Positions 47,720 through 60,768 of a stretch of DNA of 64,000 bases are shown in pieces. Source of the stretch: Cannabis sativa (Eukaryota > Streptophyta > Magnoliopsida > Rosales > Cannabaceae); assembly GCF_029168945.1 (NCBI RefSeq), contig NC_083602.1, forward strand, positions 48,235,442 through 48,299,441, given 5' to 3'. The position numbers and the translations under genes are program-made. The notes under the pieces were generated by a model, which saw only the letters and a list, made by a program, of their open reading frames with translations, did not search any database and was not told where the DNA came from. Every line of letters starts with the position of its first letter. The first letter of the stretch is position 1.

Positions 47720-49565
47720 TGTTGGAAATTATTTTACCAGGATCTTAGATTTACTAACAAGTATGTTATTTAACATCCTAAATAAGAACTTCTAAAACGA
47801 TATGAAATAAACACATATAAAGTATGAGAAACCTTATAGTGGTTGCAGCGGAATATAATGTCTCCTTCCACTCAGATCTCTAATTTTTGTATCCTTTCTG
47901 TCGCAGAGTATTACCAAGATCTGAGCCCGAATGTCCTTCTCTTGAATCTGGATTCTTCACAATCTTCCACACTATGATTGAGGTACCACTTCATGTGTGT
48001 GGGCACTCACTCACTCACTATAGGGTTTGATTTTTAGAAGAGAAGAAGAGAGAGAGAAGGTGGCGGCTTGGTATAGGAAGAAGGCTTTGAGTTTTTCTCT
48101 GAAGGAATGAGATGCATCATCTTTTTCCTGAAGCCATCACTACCTATTTATAGCAAACCACCTAGGGTTAGGTTAGATTTATTTGGCATCAAAATAATGA
48201 AAAAATAAATGATAAATAGGCTACATAAGTGGTCGGCCATGTATAGGATAATGGGCCCCACTTTTGCAAATTTGCCATTTTATCATTTCTACATCTCACT
48301 TTCTCAAAAATGCCAATTTTCCACTTTAACCACTTAAATGCCAATTCTATTTATTTAATAACTAAAAATTAATTATTAAATAATATTGTCATTTAATATA
48401 TTTATTAATTAGACTAACCAAAGTCTCTTAATTAACAAATAAACCTTAGAAACTCTTTCTTCACAATTTAGCCCTTGCTTAGTGAAAATTCATAAACTAG
48501 ACATAGTCTAATTTTAGAATTATAATTGATTAATCAAAATCAACTAACTGAGTCTTACAAGTAGTATTGTCTCAACTAGTATGGGGACCATGGGCCTATA
48601 TATCCAAGCTTCCAATAAGCAGACCAAGAACTTACCAGGTAAATTCACTAACTTATTAATTCCTTGTTGCATCCACGCATAGAACTTGGAATTGCACTCT
48701 CAGTTATATATACGCTATCAATTATCAATTGTTATAATCCCAATAATCAATGATCATCTATAGATAATTTACATTGTATAGGGATTAAATTACCGTTACA
48801 CCCTTCAATGTATTTTATCCTTAAAACACTTAGCCACCTATAAATGATATTTCAATGAACTGAAATGAGTACTCAACCATTTATCTCTGTTTAGCCAAGC
48901 TCGAAGGAAATCATCATTTCAATTCTATTTGTTAGATAGAAGTTATAGATTCCATATATATGTTTAGCGCTCCCAATCAATCGCACTACCATGTTCCCAA
49001 AATGTGCGTATCACCCTGACCAAAAAGTAGGTTTAACTAACAAATCAAAGAACATGTATAATACTCTTGAGGTCGAACATAACCATATCAGGATTAAGAT
49101 CATTTGATCTAGGATCAACTAGGTGATATTGAATTGAATAGATATTACGGTCAGTTTAATATATCTCATTCAAAGTTCAATATCGGTCCCTTTCGATGCA
49201 TACTCCATGCATCCAACCCAAGCTTTACTTTAACTAATGCCCTAGAAAGAATATAGCACTTATCCAAGGTGCAAGTAAACTATGTTGTAGATTAACATAT
49301 CAGTTAAACCCTGTATACTGATATATCTAGGAATATATATTTAATCACATAATCTTGATTACTTTTCACTGTGCTGACGACACAATAAACAATAATATAA
49401 ATGTGACATGGGTTTGGATGAATTTATAAATCAAATAAACAAGTAAATGACAACATGAACCAAATGACACACAATGTGATGAAAATACTTCTGTTTCTTT
49501 ATTGATATTTAAAAGATAAAGATTACATTAAAATTAGAGTTTTATTTAGGGCATAAAACCCAACA
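47720..49565 (-). repeat. E4 3' LTR (1846 bp)
   Basis: Minus strand TGTTGGGTTTTATGCCC to CCAACA, TATA box at 48144-48152. More diverged from the E1-E3 LTRs than those are from each other. The left flank CGGTC (47715-47719) would be the target duplication; its partner is not in the window because the 5' LTR is missing. Confidence 0.88.
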
Positions 49566-49577
49566 AACTCCCACTTG
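49566..49577 (-). other. E4 polypurine tract
   Basis: Minus-strand CAAGTGGGAGTT abutting the LTR, as in E1-E3. Confidence 0.85.
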
Positions 49578-49599
49578 CACTAATATAAAACAATTAGTA

Positions 49600-51715
49600 C
49601 ATTTCAATTAATCGTAAATTCTGACGGTGCTTTTCAAAAGCAGTCCTGCCAAGACCTTGGTGAATGGATTAGCTAGATTGTCCTCTGTGTCCACTTTTTC
49701 CACCAGTACATCCCCTCTTACAACATATTCTCTGATGATGTGATATTTCCTTTCGATATGCTTGCTTCTCTTGTGGCTTCGAGGCTCCTTACTGTTGGCT
49801 ATGGCTCCAATGTTATCACAAAGCAAAACAAGTGGTTTTTCCACTCCAGGGACGACATCGAGTCCAGTGAAGAACTTTCTAAGACAGACAAGTTCTTTTG
49901 CAGCCTCTGCAGCAACTATGTATTCTGCCTCCATGGTAGAGTCCGAAATTGCGATTTGTTTAGCACTTCTCCAAACCACTGCTCCACCCTCAAGAGTAAA
50001 CACCATCCCAGATGTAGATTTCCTGTCATTAAGACATGCCTGGAAATCTGAATCGGTATAGCCTACAGGATTTAAAGAACCACCCTTGTAGATTAACACG
50101 AATTGCCTTGTACTCTTCAAGTACTTCAAGATATGCTTAACAACATTTCAATGTTCCTGTCCTGGATTTGTCTAATACCTGCTCACAATTCCTACTGCAT
50201 AACAGATGTCAGGTCTAGTGCATAGCATTGCATACATTAGACTCCCAACTGCAGAAGCATAAGGAACCCTTCTCATGTCCTCTATCTCTTGAGGATCAGT
50301 GGGACACTGTTCCTTAGATAGACGGATACCAAATCTAGAAGGCATGGTTGCCCCTTTGGTGTTTGTCATTGAGAATCTCTCTAAAAGCTTACCTATGTAA
50401 GTTTTTTGAGAGAGAGCAAGGGATCTGTTCTTCCGGTTTCTGATAATCTGAATACTGAGAACATAGGCAGCTTCACCCAAATCTTTCATTTCGAATGAGT
50501 GTCTAGCCATTCCTTGATGTCAGTCATTTTCTTGACATTGTTGCCAATGATCAAAATGTTGTCAACATAAAGGACCAGGAATACTACCACTTGGTTTTCC
50601 TTGAGTTGATAAACACAAGGTTCATCTTCATTCTGAAGAAAGCCGTAAGTCTTAGTGATTTCATCAAACCTTTTATTCCAGGAGCGAGAAGCTTGCTTAA
50701 GTCCATAAATGGACCTATTGAGTTTGCAAACTTTCTTTACCTGCCCTGGAAGAACATAGCCTTCTGGTTGCTCTATAGAGATGGTTACTTCAAGAATTCC
50801 ATTAAGGAAGGCTGTCTTGACATCCATTTGCCAGAGTTCATAATCGAAAGCGGCTGTGATGGAGAGAAGAATTCGGATGGATTTGAGCATGGCGACCGGG
50901 CTAAAAGTTTCCTCATAGTCCACACCTTCTCTTTGGGTGTAACCCTTGGCGACCAGTCTAGCTTTAAATGTTTCAACTTCGCCTCCAGTGCCTCTTTTCT
51001 TCTTGTAGACCCATTTATATCCGATTGGACGATAGTCATCGGTGCGTCTACATATTCCCACACTTTTTTCTTTTTCAAGGAATCCATTTTTGAATCCATG
51101 CTGGCTGACCATCGTTTCCGTTCTGGACTTGCCATTGTCTGTTTATAGGTTAATGGGTCGTCATCAATACCGTCACAAACGACCATATTGATTTCACCAT
51201 CCAAGCCATAACGAGATGGTTTAGTAGAAACCCTCCCACTATGACGAGGAGCGGTGATCTTCTGAACAAGAACTTTAGTGGTATTTCTCTCAATTGTTTC
51301 GACTGAGGGAGTGGGATCATCCTCTACTTGAGTAGAAGAGGATGGAACATCAGAAGGTGTTATACCTGAAAGCATTTCCTCTAACACAACTTTACTTTTC
51401 GGTTTGAAGTTTTTAATATAGTCATCTTCAAGGAAAGTAACATTTGTAGAAACAAACACTTTGTTATCCTTATGACTGAAAAATAGTCCACCCCTAGTCT
51501 CTTTAGAATTTTCGACAAACATGAAAACTTCAGTTCGCGATTCCAGTTTGCCTTCTTTCTTTCTCAAGACCTGAGCATGGCACCCCCAAATCTTATAATG
51601 GCGTAAACTAGGTGTACGACCATTCCATAGTTCGGCGGGTGTCTTAGGAACTGCTTTAGATGGAACAACATTTAGAATGTCGTTTTCCATCTGTATAGCA
51701 TATCCCAGAAGGACG
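49600..51715 (-). pseudogene. E4 Copia pol, 3' part (integrase C-term, RT, RNase H)
   Basis: From right to left: an integrase tail (NDILNVVPSK, IWGCHAQVLRKK, ETRGGLFFSHK), linker, then RT after a frameshift near 51050 (YKWVYKKKRG, FKARLVAKGYTQ, WQMDVKTAFLNG, CKLNRSIYGLKQ). The active-site box reads YVDN, with Asn for the second Asp. RT continues to about 50172 (SLMYAMLCTRPDICYA). RNase H shows YTDSDFQ, STMEAEY, LLCDN and ends near 49608. Continuous with 60769-62083 once the Gypsy insertion is disregarded. Inactive because of the frameshifts and the YVDN change. Confidence 0.87.
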
Positions 51716-51720
51716 TAGAC
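51716..51720. repeat. Target duplication TAGAC, left copy
   Basis: Matches 60764-60768. E3 shows the unfilled site (GTCTA on its sense strand, 28859-28863), confirming the insertion point within the E4 integrase. Confidence 0.9.
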
Positions 51721-53785
51721 TGTAACGTCCTAATGCTAAGGCACGCTACAGTGCTTTTTCAATTACAGTGCAATCTTTGCTAACCAAAGAATTTTCTCGA
51801 AAAATGTGTCAAATTTAAACTTTTGTATTAAATATTAAACTTTATAATATAATAAAATATTTACAAGTGCCGGGATCCCGTTTTTAAACTTTGTAAAACT
51901 AATATTCCAAAATACATATTTTTCAGGTCGTACAGCGACTAACAAAATACAATCCCCAGATGTCCCGAGACCGAACATTCCAGGTCGCCCCGCTTCAACA
52001 TGTACAATCTCATCCCAGCTCAGGTTCACTCCTGTTCAGCCTTCGCCTTTCCTTTACCTACACATGAAAGTAGAACTGTGAGTCAACAAACTCAGTAAGA
52101 AAAGCATACAACATATCATATAATTTCTGACTTGTACTTAGGCGCCCATACACCTATTTACAACTTAACAGATGAGTACGAACGTTCCATACTAGGGTAT
52201 AACCACTATACCACATGCACTAAGAACCTCGGTGTACGAGTGTTGGTAGGGTTTGCTCATACCCTGAGTACCCTTGAGTGATATACCACACACTCCCAGT
52301 ACCTCAGCGTACTTATGCTGGTATCACAGTACTCTCAGAGAACATTCACTATACAAATGCACTCTGTACCATAACCGTATAAGTGTTGGTAGTGCGAATA
52401 ACATTTTAAGCATGCATATACACATAGTATATATATACACTCAGATATTCATATCACACATTATATACAATTCTTACCTGTTTTCCGAATTCAAGTGTGC
52501 TGGCCGACCTGAACGGAAATGCTCGCGCTAGATGGATGCCCTAATCACATTAATTGTAACACAGATGAGTGACTCGCTAAATCACTTTCGGGGGACTTAA
52601 ACTTGAAACTAAAAGTTCCCATATCGATAAATCACATGGCAATACCCTAAATATCTCAAAATTGGGAAAAACAAGGGTTCCAAAAATTCCCCCAACCGGC
52701 AGACCGGTCCCAACCGGAAGTCCAAAAACTGGGACACCAACCGGTCGACCGGTTTGTTTAGGTCCCCTAGAACCGGTCGACCGGTTCTGTGCTGGTAACA
52801 CAAAAACCAACCCCCTTAACTCAATTCAATCCCAAACCTTCCTAAAACTTCCAGGGTACCTATACAATGCACAAACAATAGTTTCCAACAAGAATTTCAC
52901 AGAACAAACCATCAATACTCAAGTTGCCATTAAAGCTCAAAGCTTTGAACTCAAAGCTTAAAGTTGCACAAAACTCAAACCAATCAATAATACTAGCTGC
53001 TAGGAACTTAAATTAACTCAAATAAACTATAAAATTCGAACCCTAAGCATAAGGAAACCTAACAGCCCCCAAACCTAGAAATCACCCCTTGAAACTAAGC
53101 AAAACTTGAGAAAAACCATAACTAGAGAGTAACTAAGGTTACCTTGGTTAATTCCTCCTTAAATTTTTGCTAAATCCCAGAGAAATGGAAGGAAAAATTT
53201 GATCCTTGCCCTAGCTTTGCCCCAGCCGAAAGAAAGAAAGAGAGAATTCAAGAGATAACTCTAATTTCTTGTTTTTCTTCTTTTTCTTAATTTCCTCAAA
53301 TGAAAAGGGTTTTCCCAATTAACTCTTGCTGAAAAAATTACTTGGCTAGGTGTCAATCACCTAGGGCAGCCACCTATCCTCATCAAGGAAAAGACTAAAA
53401 TGCCCTTTAGACTTAACATTAGGGTATTTCTAAAGCTAGGGGTAAAATGGTCAAATCCCATAACCCCGCTCAATCCCGATAATTATTTTCTCTAAAATAT
53501 TTCCCACAAAGAAATAAGGTTCTAAACTTACCCATGTGATCAAACTAGCCATCCATCGCATTTTCCGTTGTCGCCGAGCAAAAATTACAAAAATTACATA
53601 TTTCACATATAAGCTAAATAATACCCCTAGAGTTTAATAAAATCTCCGGAATTGAGAAATTATAACTCTTATATTTATTTCTAAATATTGGGGTCCACAA
53701 TAATTAAATTCATAAATAATAATAAAAAGACAGAAATTAGTGCTAATTGCCTTTTCTAATCCAAATTAGTAAAGCGGTCATTACA
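51721..53785 (-). repeat. Gypsy 3' LTR (2065 bp)
   Basis: Nearly the same as the 5' LTR, with scattered substitutions such as AACGTCC against AACGCCC at the end. Both carry two copies of a 16-base palindrome. Confidence 0.93.
52739..52786. repeat. Two 16-bp palindromes in the Gypsy 3' LTR
   Basis: AACCGGTCGACCGGTT at 52739-52754 and again at 52771-52786, with an imperfect ACCGGCAGACCGGT relative just to the left. Same pair in the 5' LTR (59717-59732 and 59749-59764). Confidence 0.9.
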
Positions 53786-53800
53786 ATTATCCCCCCGTTC
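53786..53800 (-). other. Gypsy polypurine tract
   Basis: Minus-strand GAACGGGGGGATAAT next to the 3' LTR. It overlaps the stop codon region of the polyprotein (TGA at 53799-53801). Confidence 0.85.
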
Positions 53801-56800
53801 AAAGGATTTCATCCTCGAAATCTAACCTGAATAGCTCTGGATACTGAGTCCTCATATCCGACTCCAATTCCCAGGTGGCTTCCTCCACCTCGCTGTTCCT
53901 CTAGAGGACCTTAACTAGTGCAATAGTCTTGTTCCGAAGAACTTTTTCGTTTCTATCCAGAATGTGTACAGGTTGCTCTTCATAGGATAAGTCTGGTTGT
54001 AATTCAAGGGCTTCATAACTCAAGATATGAGTCGGGTCTGACACGTATTTCCTCAACATAGAAATGTGAAATACGTTATGAACAACTGATAACGCTAGTG
54101 GTAAGGCTAGCCGATATGCTACCTGCCCGACCTTCTCGAGTATCTGAAATGGCCCAATGAACCTAGGGCTTAACTTACCCTTCTTCCTGAAGCGCCTAAT
54201 ACCCTTCATTGGTGAAACCCGCAGGAAAACATGTTCCCCTGCCTGAAATGTGACATCTCTGCGCTTCGGATCAGCATACCTTTTCTGCCTACTTTGAGAA
54301 GCAAGCATCCGAGCCTTGATCTTATCAATAGCCTCATTGGTCCTCTGCACTAACTCTGGACCCAAGTACTTCCTTTCCCCTATTTCGTCCCAATGAATAG
54401 GAGAACGACATTTTCTACCATATAACATCTCATAGGGAGCCATCCCTATAGTACTCTGGTAGCTATTGTTGTAGGAGAATTCAATTAAAGGCAAGTACTT
54501 ACTCCATGAACCTTCAAAGTCCATGACACTGGCTCGCAGTAAGTCTTCCAGTATCAGAATTGTTCTTTCTGATTGACCATCAGTCTGAGGGTTAAAGGCT
54601 GTGCTAAACTTTAACTTAGTACCATAGCCTTCTGAAGACTCACCCAAAACTTTGATGTAAACTTTGGATCACTATCTGACACAATAGATTTAGGAGCTCC
54701 ATGGAGACGAACTATCTCCTTCACGAATAATTCAGCATACTAATCCACTGAATATGAAACTTTCACTGGTAGGAAGTGAGCTGATTTTGTGAATCTGTCC
54801 ACTATGACCCATACTGAATCATACATTCCCGTAGTTCTAGGTAATCCAGTTACAAAATCCATTGCCATGTCCTCCCACTTCCACTCAGGAAGGACTAAAG
54901 GTTGTAGTAACCCTGCCGGCCTCTGATGTTCAGCCTTAATTTGCTGGCAGGTTAAACACTTGGACACGTAGTCCACCACATCCCTTTTCATCCCATACCA
55001 CCAGAAGTAGGGTTTTAAATCCTGGTACATTTTGGTGGTCCCTGGATGCAATGAATAAGGTGTGGTGTGAGCTTCATCAAGTATCTCTTTCTTAAGCTCA
55101 TCAACATTAGGAACACAAACTCGAGCTTTGCATAACAACATTGCACTGTTCGAGACTGAAAAGTTTCTAGGCCGACCAACCATTACTTCGTCTCGAACCT
55201 TAACTAGCTCAGAATCTTCCAACTGCGCCTTCTTGATTCTTTCCAATAGATCAGACGGGAGTGTCAAATTATGCAATTTCCCAACTACGAACTCAATCCC
55301 TGCACTAACCATTTCAGAGGCTAGTTGAGGAGCTATCATAACTGTGGTACAAACCTGCCCGGGACCTTTTCTGCTTAAAGCATCGGCCACAACATTGGCC
55401 TTCCCGAGGTGATATAAAATTTCATAGTCGTAGCCCTTAACCAATACCAACCACCTTCTCTGCCTAATATTCAAATCCTTCTGGGTGAAAAAGTATTTGA
55501 GACTCTTATGATCAGTATAGATCTCGCACTTCTCACCGTAAAGATAAATGTCGCCATATCTTTAAAGCAAATACCACAACATCAAGCTCTAAGTCATGAG
55601 TTGGATAACGCTGCTCATAATATTTCAATTGTCGAGAGGCATAAGCTATGACTCTGTCAGCTTTCATCAGAACACATCCCAAACCTTGTCTGGATGCATC
55701 ACAATAAACCACAAATTTCTCTTGATCTGATGGCAACGCTAACAACGGAGCTGTTATCAAACGTTGCTTTAACTCCTGAAAACTTGTTTCACATTTATCT
55801 CACCACACAAACCTCTGATTTTTCTTGGTCAATTCAGTTAGGGCCATAGAAATTTTAGAGAATCCTTCGACAAAACGTCGATAATACCCTGCTAAACCGA
55901 GAAAACTTCGAACTTCCGTCACACACTTGGGTCTCGGCCAATTCTTCACCGATTCCACCTTGTTTGGGTCAACCATAATCCCATTTTTCCCAACAATATG
56001 CCCTTGAAAGGACACCTCAGACAAAGAGAATTCACACTTTTTGAACTTTGCATACAACTTGTGATCCCTAAGTTGCTGCAACACCATTCGAAGATGATGC
56101 TCATGCTCCTCTTCTGGCTGAGAGTATACAAGAATGTCATCGATAAACACTATAACGCAGTTATCGAGGAAATCCTTGAATACTCTATTCATGAGATCCA
56201 TAAAGGTCGTAGGAGCATTAGTCAATCCGAATGACATTACCAGAAACTCATAATGCCCATATCTGGTTCTAAAAGTAGTCTTCAGTATGTCCTCCTCTCC
56301 AATTCTGAGTTGATGATAACCAGATCGTAGATCAATGTTCGAAAACATTGTCTTTCCCTGAAGCTGATCGAACAGATCATCGATTCTGGGCAATGGGTAC
56401 TTGTTCTTAATCGTCAGCTTGTTTAGTTCCCGATAATCAATACACATTCTGAGGGAACCATCCTTCTTTTTCACAAACAAAAACGAAGCTCCCCAAGGCG
56501 ATACACTAAGTCGGATAAACCCAATATCAAGCATCCCCTGAAGTTGCAACTTAAGCTCCTTGAGTTCTGCTGGAGCCATTCTATATGGAGCTTTAGAAAC
56601 AGGTTCAACTCCAGGTTCCAGATCAATTACAAAATCAATTTCTCGTTGCGGCAGCAATCCCGGCAACTCCTCAGGAAACACATCGAGGAAGTCTCTTACC
56701 ACCTTGACTGCCTCAGGACCGAATGGTTCAGGTCTGCTGGAGTCAATTACCACTGCTAGAAATCCTACACAGCCACTGTATAGTAAATCTCTAGCCTTCA

Positions 56801-58452
56801 ATACAGAAATGACTGGGATCCGAGACCCCTGAACAGATCCAACATAAACAAACGGATCTTCACCTTCTGGCTGAAAAATCACCTTCTTCCGCTTACAATT
56901 TATACTGGCCGAATACTTGTACGAAAAATCCATCCCCAGTATAATGTCAAACTCAGTTAGTTCCAGTTGTATAAGGTCAGCGCTCAACTCCTTATCTTCG
57001 ATCCTAACCGGCATAGACCTAATGCGCCTATTAGAGATAACCAATTCTCCGCTAGGCATTAGGGTTCCAAACCCTCTTTCTAAAATATCGTAAGGCCTAC
57101 CCAAAAGATCAATTACTCTTGTAGCTACATATGAGCGTGTAGCTCCTGAATCAAATAAAAATGTAAACAAGGAGTTGTTGACGGGAAGCTGACCTGTCAC
57201 AACAGAAGGATTGGCTGCAGCATCGGCCTGGGTGATAGCGAACACTTGAGCAGGAACTGGTTTCACCTCAGCTTTCGGCTCCTCTTTCTTTGCCTGAGGG
57301 CAATCCTTCTTAAAATGCCCCACCATGCCACACAGGAAGCATGTCTTCCAGTTACACTCTTCCGGATGATGTTTCTTGCACTGTGGACACTCAGGTTTTA
57401 GAATAATTCTGGCGTCCACCTCTGCCTTGGTTCCCACGGAACCGCTTGCTTTGCCCTGAACCACAAGATGCAGGAATCACTTTCCTTTTCTGTTCAGTGG
57501 TGGAGTCACCACCATCCCTACCATAGACAGGAGTAGGAACGGTGGGGGTTCCACCAACGCTCGGAGTCATCCGGGGCTCCTGAAGAAATTTCACTACACC
57601 CTCGGCTCTCAAAGCCTTTTCGACCATTTCTGCGTATGTAGTTGCCTCGGTGGTAGTAATCACCAAATCGTGCCTAATCTTCGCACTCAAACCAGCCAAA
57701 TATTTCTCTTTCTTACTGAAATCAGTTGGCACAATCCCCACAGCGACCTTGGCTAGACGGTCAAACTTAGTAGTATACTCGGTAACAGACATTCCCTCGG
57801 TTTGAACCAATTCAGTGAACTCTTTTCGCTTCGCACTGCGGACAACCTCATTGTAGTATTTGGAATTAAACAATTCCTTGAATTCCTCCCAGGTCATCAC
57901 TGTGACGTCTCGAGTAAGGGTTATCAACTCCCACCACACGAGAGCGTCTTCCTGAAACTGGAAAAAGGCACATGTCACCCGATCATTACCAACCACTCCC
58001 ATAAAATTGAGGATACGCTCAATCACTGTGAGCCACTACTCCGCCTTCATTACATCAGGACCTCCCAGAAACACTGGAGGTGCCTGCTTCCGAAATCTTT
58101 CATACAACGGCTCCATACGGTTGCCAACAACAGGTTGTTCTGCTGACACCACTGGAACTCCCACGACCTGAGCTACTTGAGGAGGCACGGCAGGAGGACC
58201 CTGCTGCCTCAATCTCTGAATCTCTTCATCTTTTTTGCGGATCCGATCTTGCATTTCTGCAAATCTTTGCTCCCAATCCGGAGGAGCTTGTGGTGGATTT
58301 ACAGGGCGACCACCCTGAGCTCTGACACGGCCACGGCCACGATCACGAAGATTTTGGGGATTTCTCTGACCCCCTCGGGTCTCAATCATGTTACCTTGAC
58401 TTCTTGTATTTCGCGGGGCGTCCATTTTATAGGACTTAGCCTGCGAACCCAT
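53799..58452 (-). pseudogene. Gypsy gag-pol polyprotein with chromodomain, broken
   Basis: Gag spans 58452-57391 (PPVFLGGPD, FFQFQEDALVWWE). A zinc knuckle [14 protein letters not shown] lies near 57340. Then protease FDSGATRSY (about 57150), RT ([33 protein letters not shown]; about 56650-56100) and RNase H ([13 protein letters not shown]; 55700). Integrase has a zinc finger [11 protein letters not shown]...CLTCQQ (about 55040-54950), core pieces [13 protein letters not shown] and FNPQTDGQSER, and a C-terminal domain. The chromodomain tail EEATWELE is near 53880. In-frame stops at 58036 (TAG), 55800 (TGA), 54740 (TAG) and 53901 (TAG in the chromodomain, Trp expected); frameshifts near 57.4, 55.54 and 54.65 kb. 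The catalytic Asp of protease and RT are intact, so the decay is recent. Confidence 0.92.
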
Positions 58453-58680
58453 AAGCCAGGCAAGTTAGACAGCGATCAAAACTTAACACCGCTCTTAAGG
58501 ACTTAAAGGCAACACACTTTAAAATAATTAATTAAGTAAAATCTATTATGCTTCCTAACATGCTTTTACATTCACAATTATTTAAAATACTAAACAAGTA
58601 CAGGCTTACTAAACCGTGAACCGAGCTTTCTCTAATGAAGATTGTACATGTCTTAGGAAGCTTCGGTAGACAAACCTCGC
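58453..58680 (-). other. Gypsy leader between primer site and gag
   Basis: About 230 bases, no frame of interest. The ATG used for gag could be the one at 58452 or the MDAP one at about 58425. Confidence 0.6.
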
Positions 58681-58693
58681 GGCTCTGATACCA
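58681..58693 (-). other. Gypsy primer binding site, tRNA-iMet type
   Basis: Minus-strand TGGTATCAGAGCC, four bases inside the 5' LTR end (58698). It proves the minus-strand orientation. Confidence 0.92.
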
Positions 58694-58697
58694 AAAT

Positions 58698-60763
58698 TGT
58701 AACGCCCTAACGCTAAGGCACACTACAGTGCTTTTTTCAATTACAGTGCAATCTTTGCTAACCAAAGATTTTTCTCGAAAAACGTGTCAAATTTAAACTT
58801 TTGTATTAAATATTAAACTTTATAATATAATAAAATATTTACAAGTGCCGGGATCACGTTTTTAAACTTTGTAAAACTAATATTCCAAAATAAATATTTT
58901 TCAGGTCGTACAGCGACTAACAAAATACAATCCCCAGATGTCCCGAGACCGAACACTCCAGGTCGCCCCGCTTCAACATGTACAATCTCATCCCAGCTCA
59001 GGTTCACTCCTGTTCAGCCTTCGCCTTTCCTTTACCTACACATGAAAGTAGAACTGTGAGTCAACAGACTCAGTAAGAAAAGCATACAACATATCATATA
59101 ATTTCTGACTTGTACTTAGGCGCCCATACACCTATTTACAACTTAACAGATGAGTACGAACGTTCCATAGTAGGGTATAACAACTATACCACATGCACTA
59201 CGTACCTCGGTGTACGAGTGTTGGTAGGGTTTGCTCATACCCTGAGTACCCTTGAGTGATATACCACGCACTCCCAGTACCTCACCGTACTTATGCAGGT
59301 ATCATAGTACTCTCAGATAACATTCACTGTACCAATGCACTCTATACCATAACCGTATAAGTGTTGGTAGTGCAAATAACATTTTAAGCATGCATATACA
59401 CATAGCATATATATACACTCAGATATTCATGTCACACATTATATACAGTTCTTACTTGTTTTGCGAATTCAAGTGTTCTGGCCGACCTGAACGGAAATGC
59501 TCGCGCTAGATGTATGCCCTAATCACATTAATTGTAACACAGATGAGTGACTCGCAAAATCACTTTCCGGGGACTTAAACTTGAAACTAAAAGTTCCCCT
59601 ATCGATAAATCACATGGAAATACCCTAAATATCTCAAAATTGGGCAAAACTAGGGTTTTGAAAATTCCCCCAACCGGCAGACCGGTCCCAACCAGAAGTC
59701 CAAAAACTGGGACACCAACCGGTCGACCGGTTGGTTCAGGTCCCCCAGAACCGGTCGACCGGTTCTGTGCTGGGAACACAAAAACCAACCCCCTTAACTC
59801 AATTCAATCCCAAACCTTCCTAAAACTTCCAGGGTACCTATACAATGCATAAACAACAGTTTCCAACTAGAATTTCACAGAACAAACCATCAATACTCAT
59901 GTTGCCATTAAAGCTCAAAGCTTTGAACTCAAAGCTTAAAGTTGCACCAAACTCAAACCAATCAACAATACTAGCTGCTAGGAACTTAAATTAACTCAAA
60001 TAAACTATAAAATTCGAACCCTAAGCATAAGGAAACCTAACAGCCCCCAAACCTAGAAATCACCCCTTGAAACTAAGAAAAACTTGAGAAAAACCATAAC
60101 TAGAGAGTAACTAAGGTTACCTTGGTTAATTCCTCCTTGAATTCTTGCTAAATTCCAGAGAAATGGAAGGAAAAATTTGATCCTTGCCCTAGCTTTGCCC
60201 CAACCGAAAGAAAGAAAGAGAGAGTTCAAGAGATAACTCTAATTTCCAATTTTTCTTCTTTTTCTTAATTTCCTCAAATGAAAAGGGTTTTCCCAATTAA
60301 CTCTTGCTGAAAAAATTACTTGGCTAGGTGTCAATCACCTAGGGCAGCCACCTATCCTCACCAAGGAAAAGACTAAAATGCCCTTTAGACTTAAAACTAG
60401 TGTATTTCTAAAGCTAGGGGTAAAATGGTCAAATCCCATAACCCCGCTCAATCCCGATAATTATTTTCTCTAAAATATTTCCCACTAAGAAATAAGGTTC
60501 TAAACTTACCCATGTGATCAAACTAGCCATCCATCGCATTTTCCGTTGTCGCCGAGCAAAAATTACAAAAATTACATATTTCACATATAAGCTAAATAAT
60601 ACCCCTAGAGTTTAATAAAATCTCTGGAATTGAGAAATTATAACTCTAATATTTATTTCTAAATATTGGGGTCCACAATAATTAAATTCATAAATAAAAA
60701 TAAAATGACAGAAATTAGTGGTAATTGCCTTTTCAAATCCAAATTACAAAAGCGGTCATTACA
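58698..60763 (-). repeat. Gypsy 5' LTR (2066 bp)
   Basis: Pairs with 51721-53785. Short frames on either strand are the same in both LTRs and are not genes. Palindrome pair at 59717-59764. Confidence 0.93.
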
Positions 60764-60768
60764 TAGAC
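60764..60768. repeat. Target duplication TAGAC, right copy
   Basis: Partner of 51716-51720. Confidence 0.9.

Larger units (their letters stand above)
51721..60763 (-). mobile_element. Ty3/Gypsy chromovirus, Tekay-like, 9.0 kb, inserted in E4
   Basis: LTRs at 51721-53785 and 58698-60763 begin TGTAA and end TTACA, with TAGAC duplications outside. Internal order on the minus strand is primer site, gag, protease, RT, RNase H, integrase, chromodomain, polypurine tract. This order plus the C-terminal EEATWELE box indicates a plant chromovirus; the gag and chromodomain look most like Tekay/Del. The lineage call is from memory of motifs. Confidence 0.92.

Noticed and set aside
51835..52961. Open frames of 64 to 99 codons in the Gypsy LTRs (also 58813-59852)
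   Set aside because: Same frames in both LTRs because the LTRs are copies. No start context, domain or conservation beyond the LTR.
55998..56832. Plus-strand frames opposite the Gypsy RT
   Set aside because: Shadows of the conserved minus-strand RT reading; no domain.
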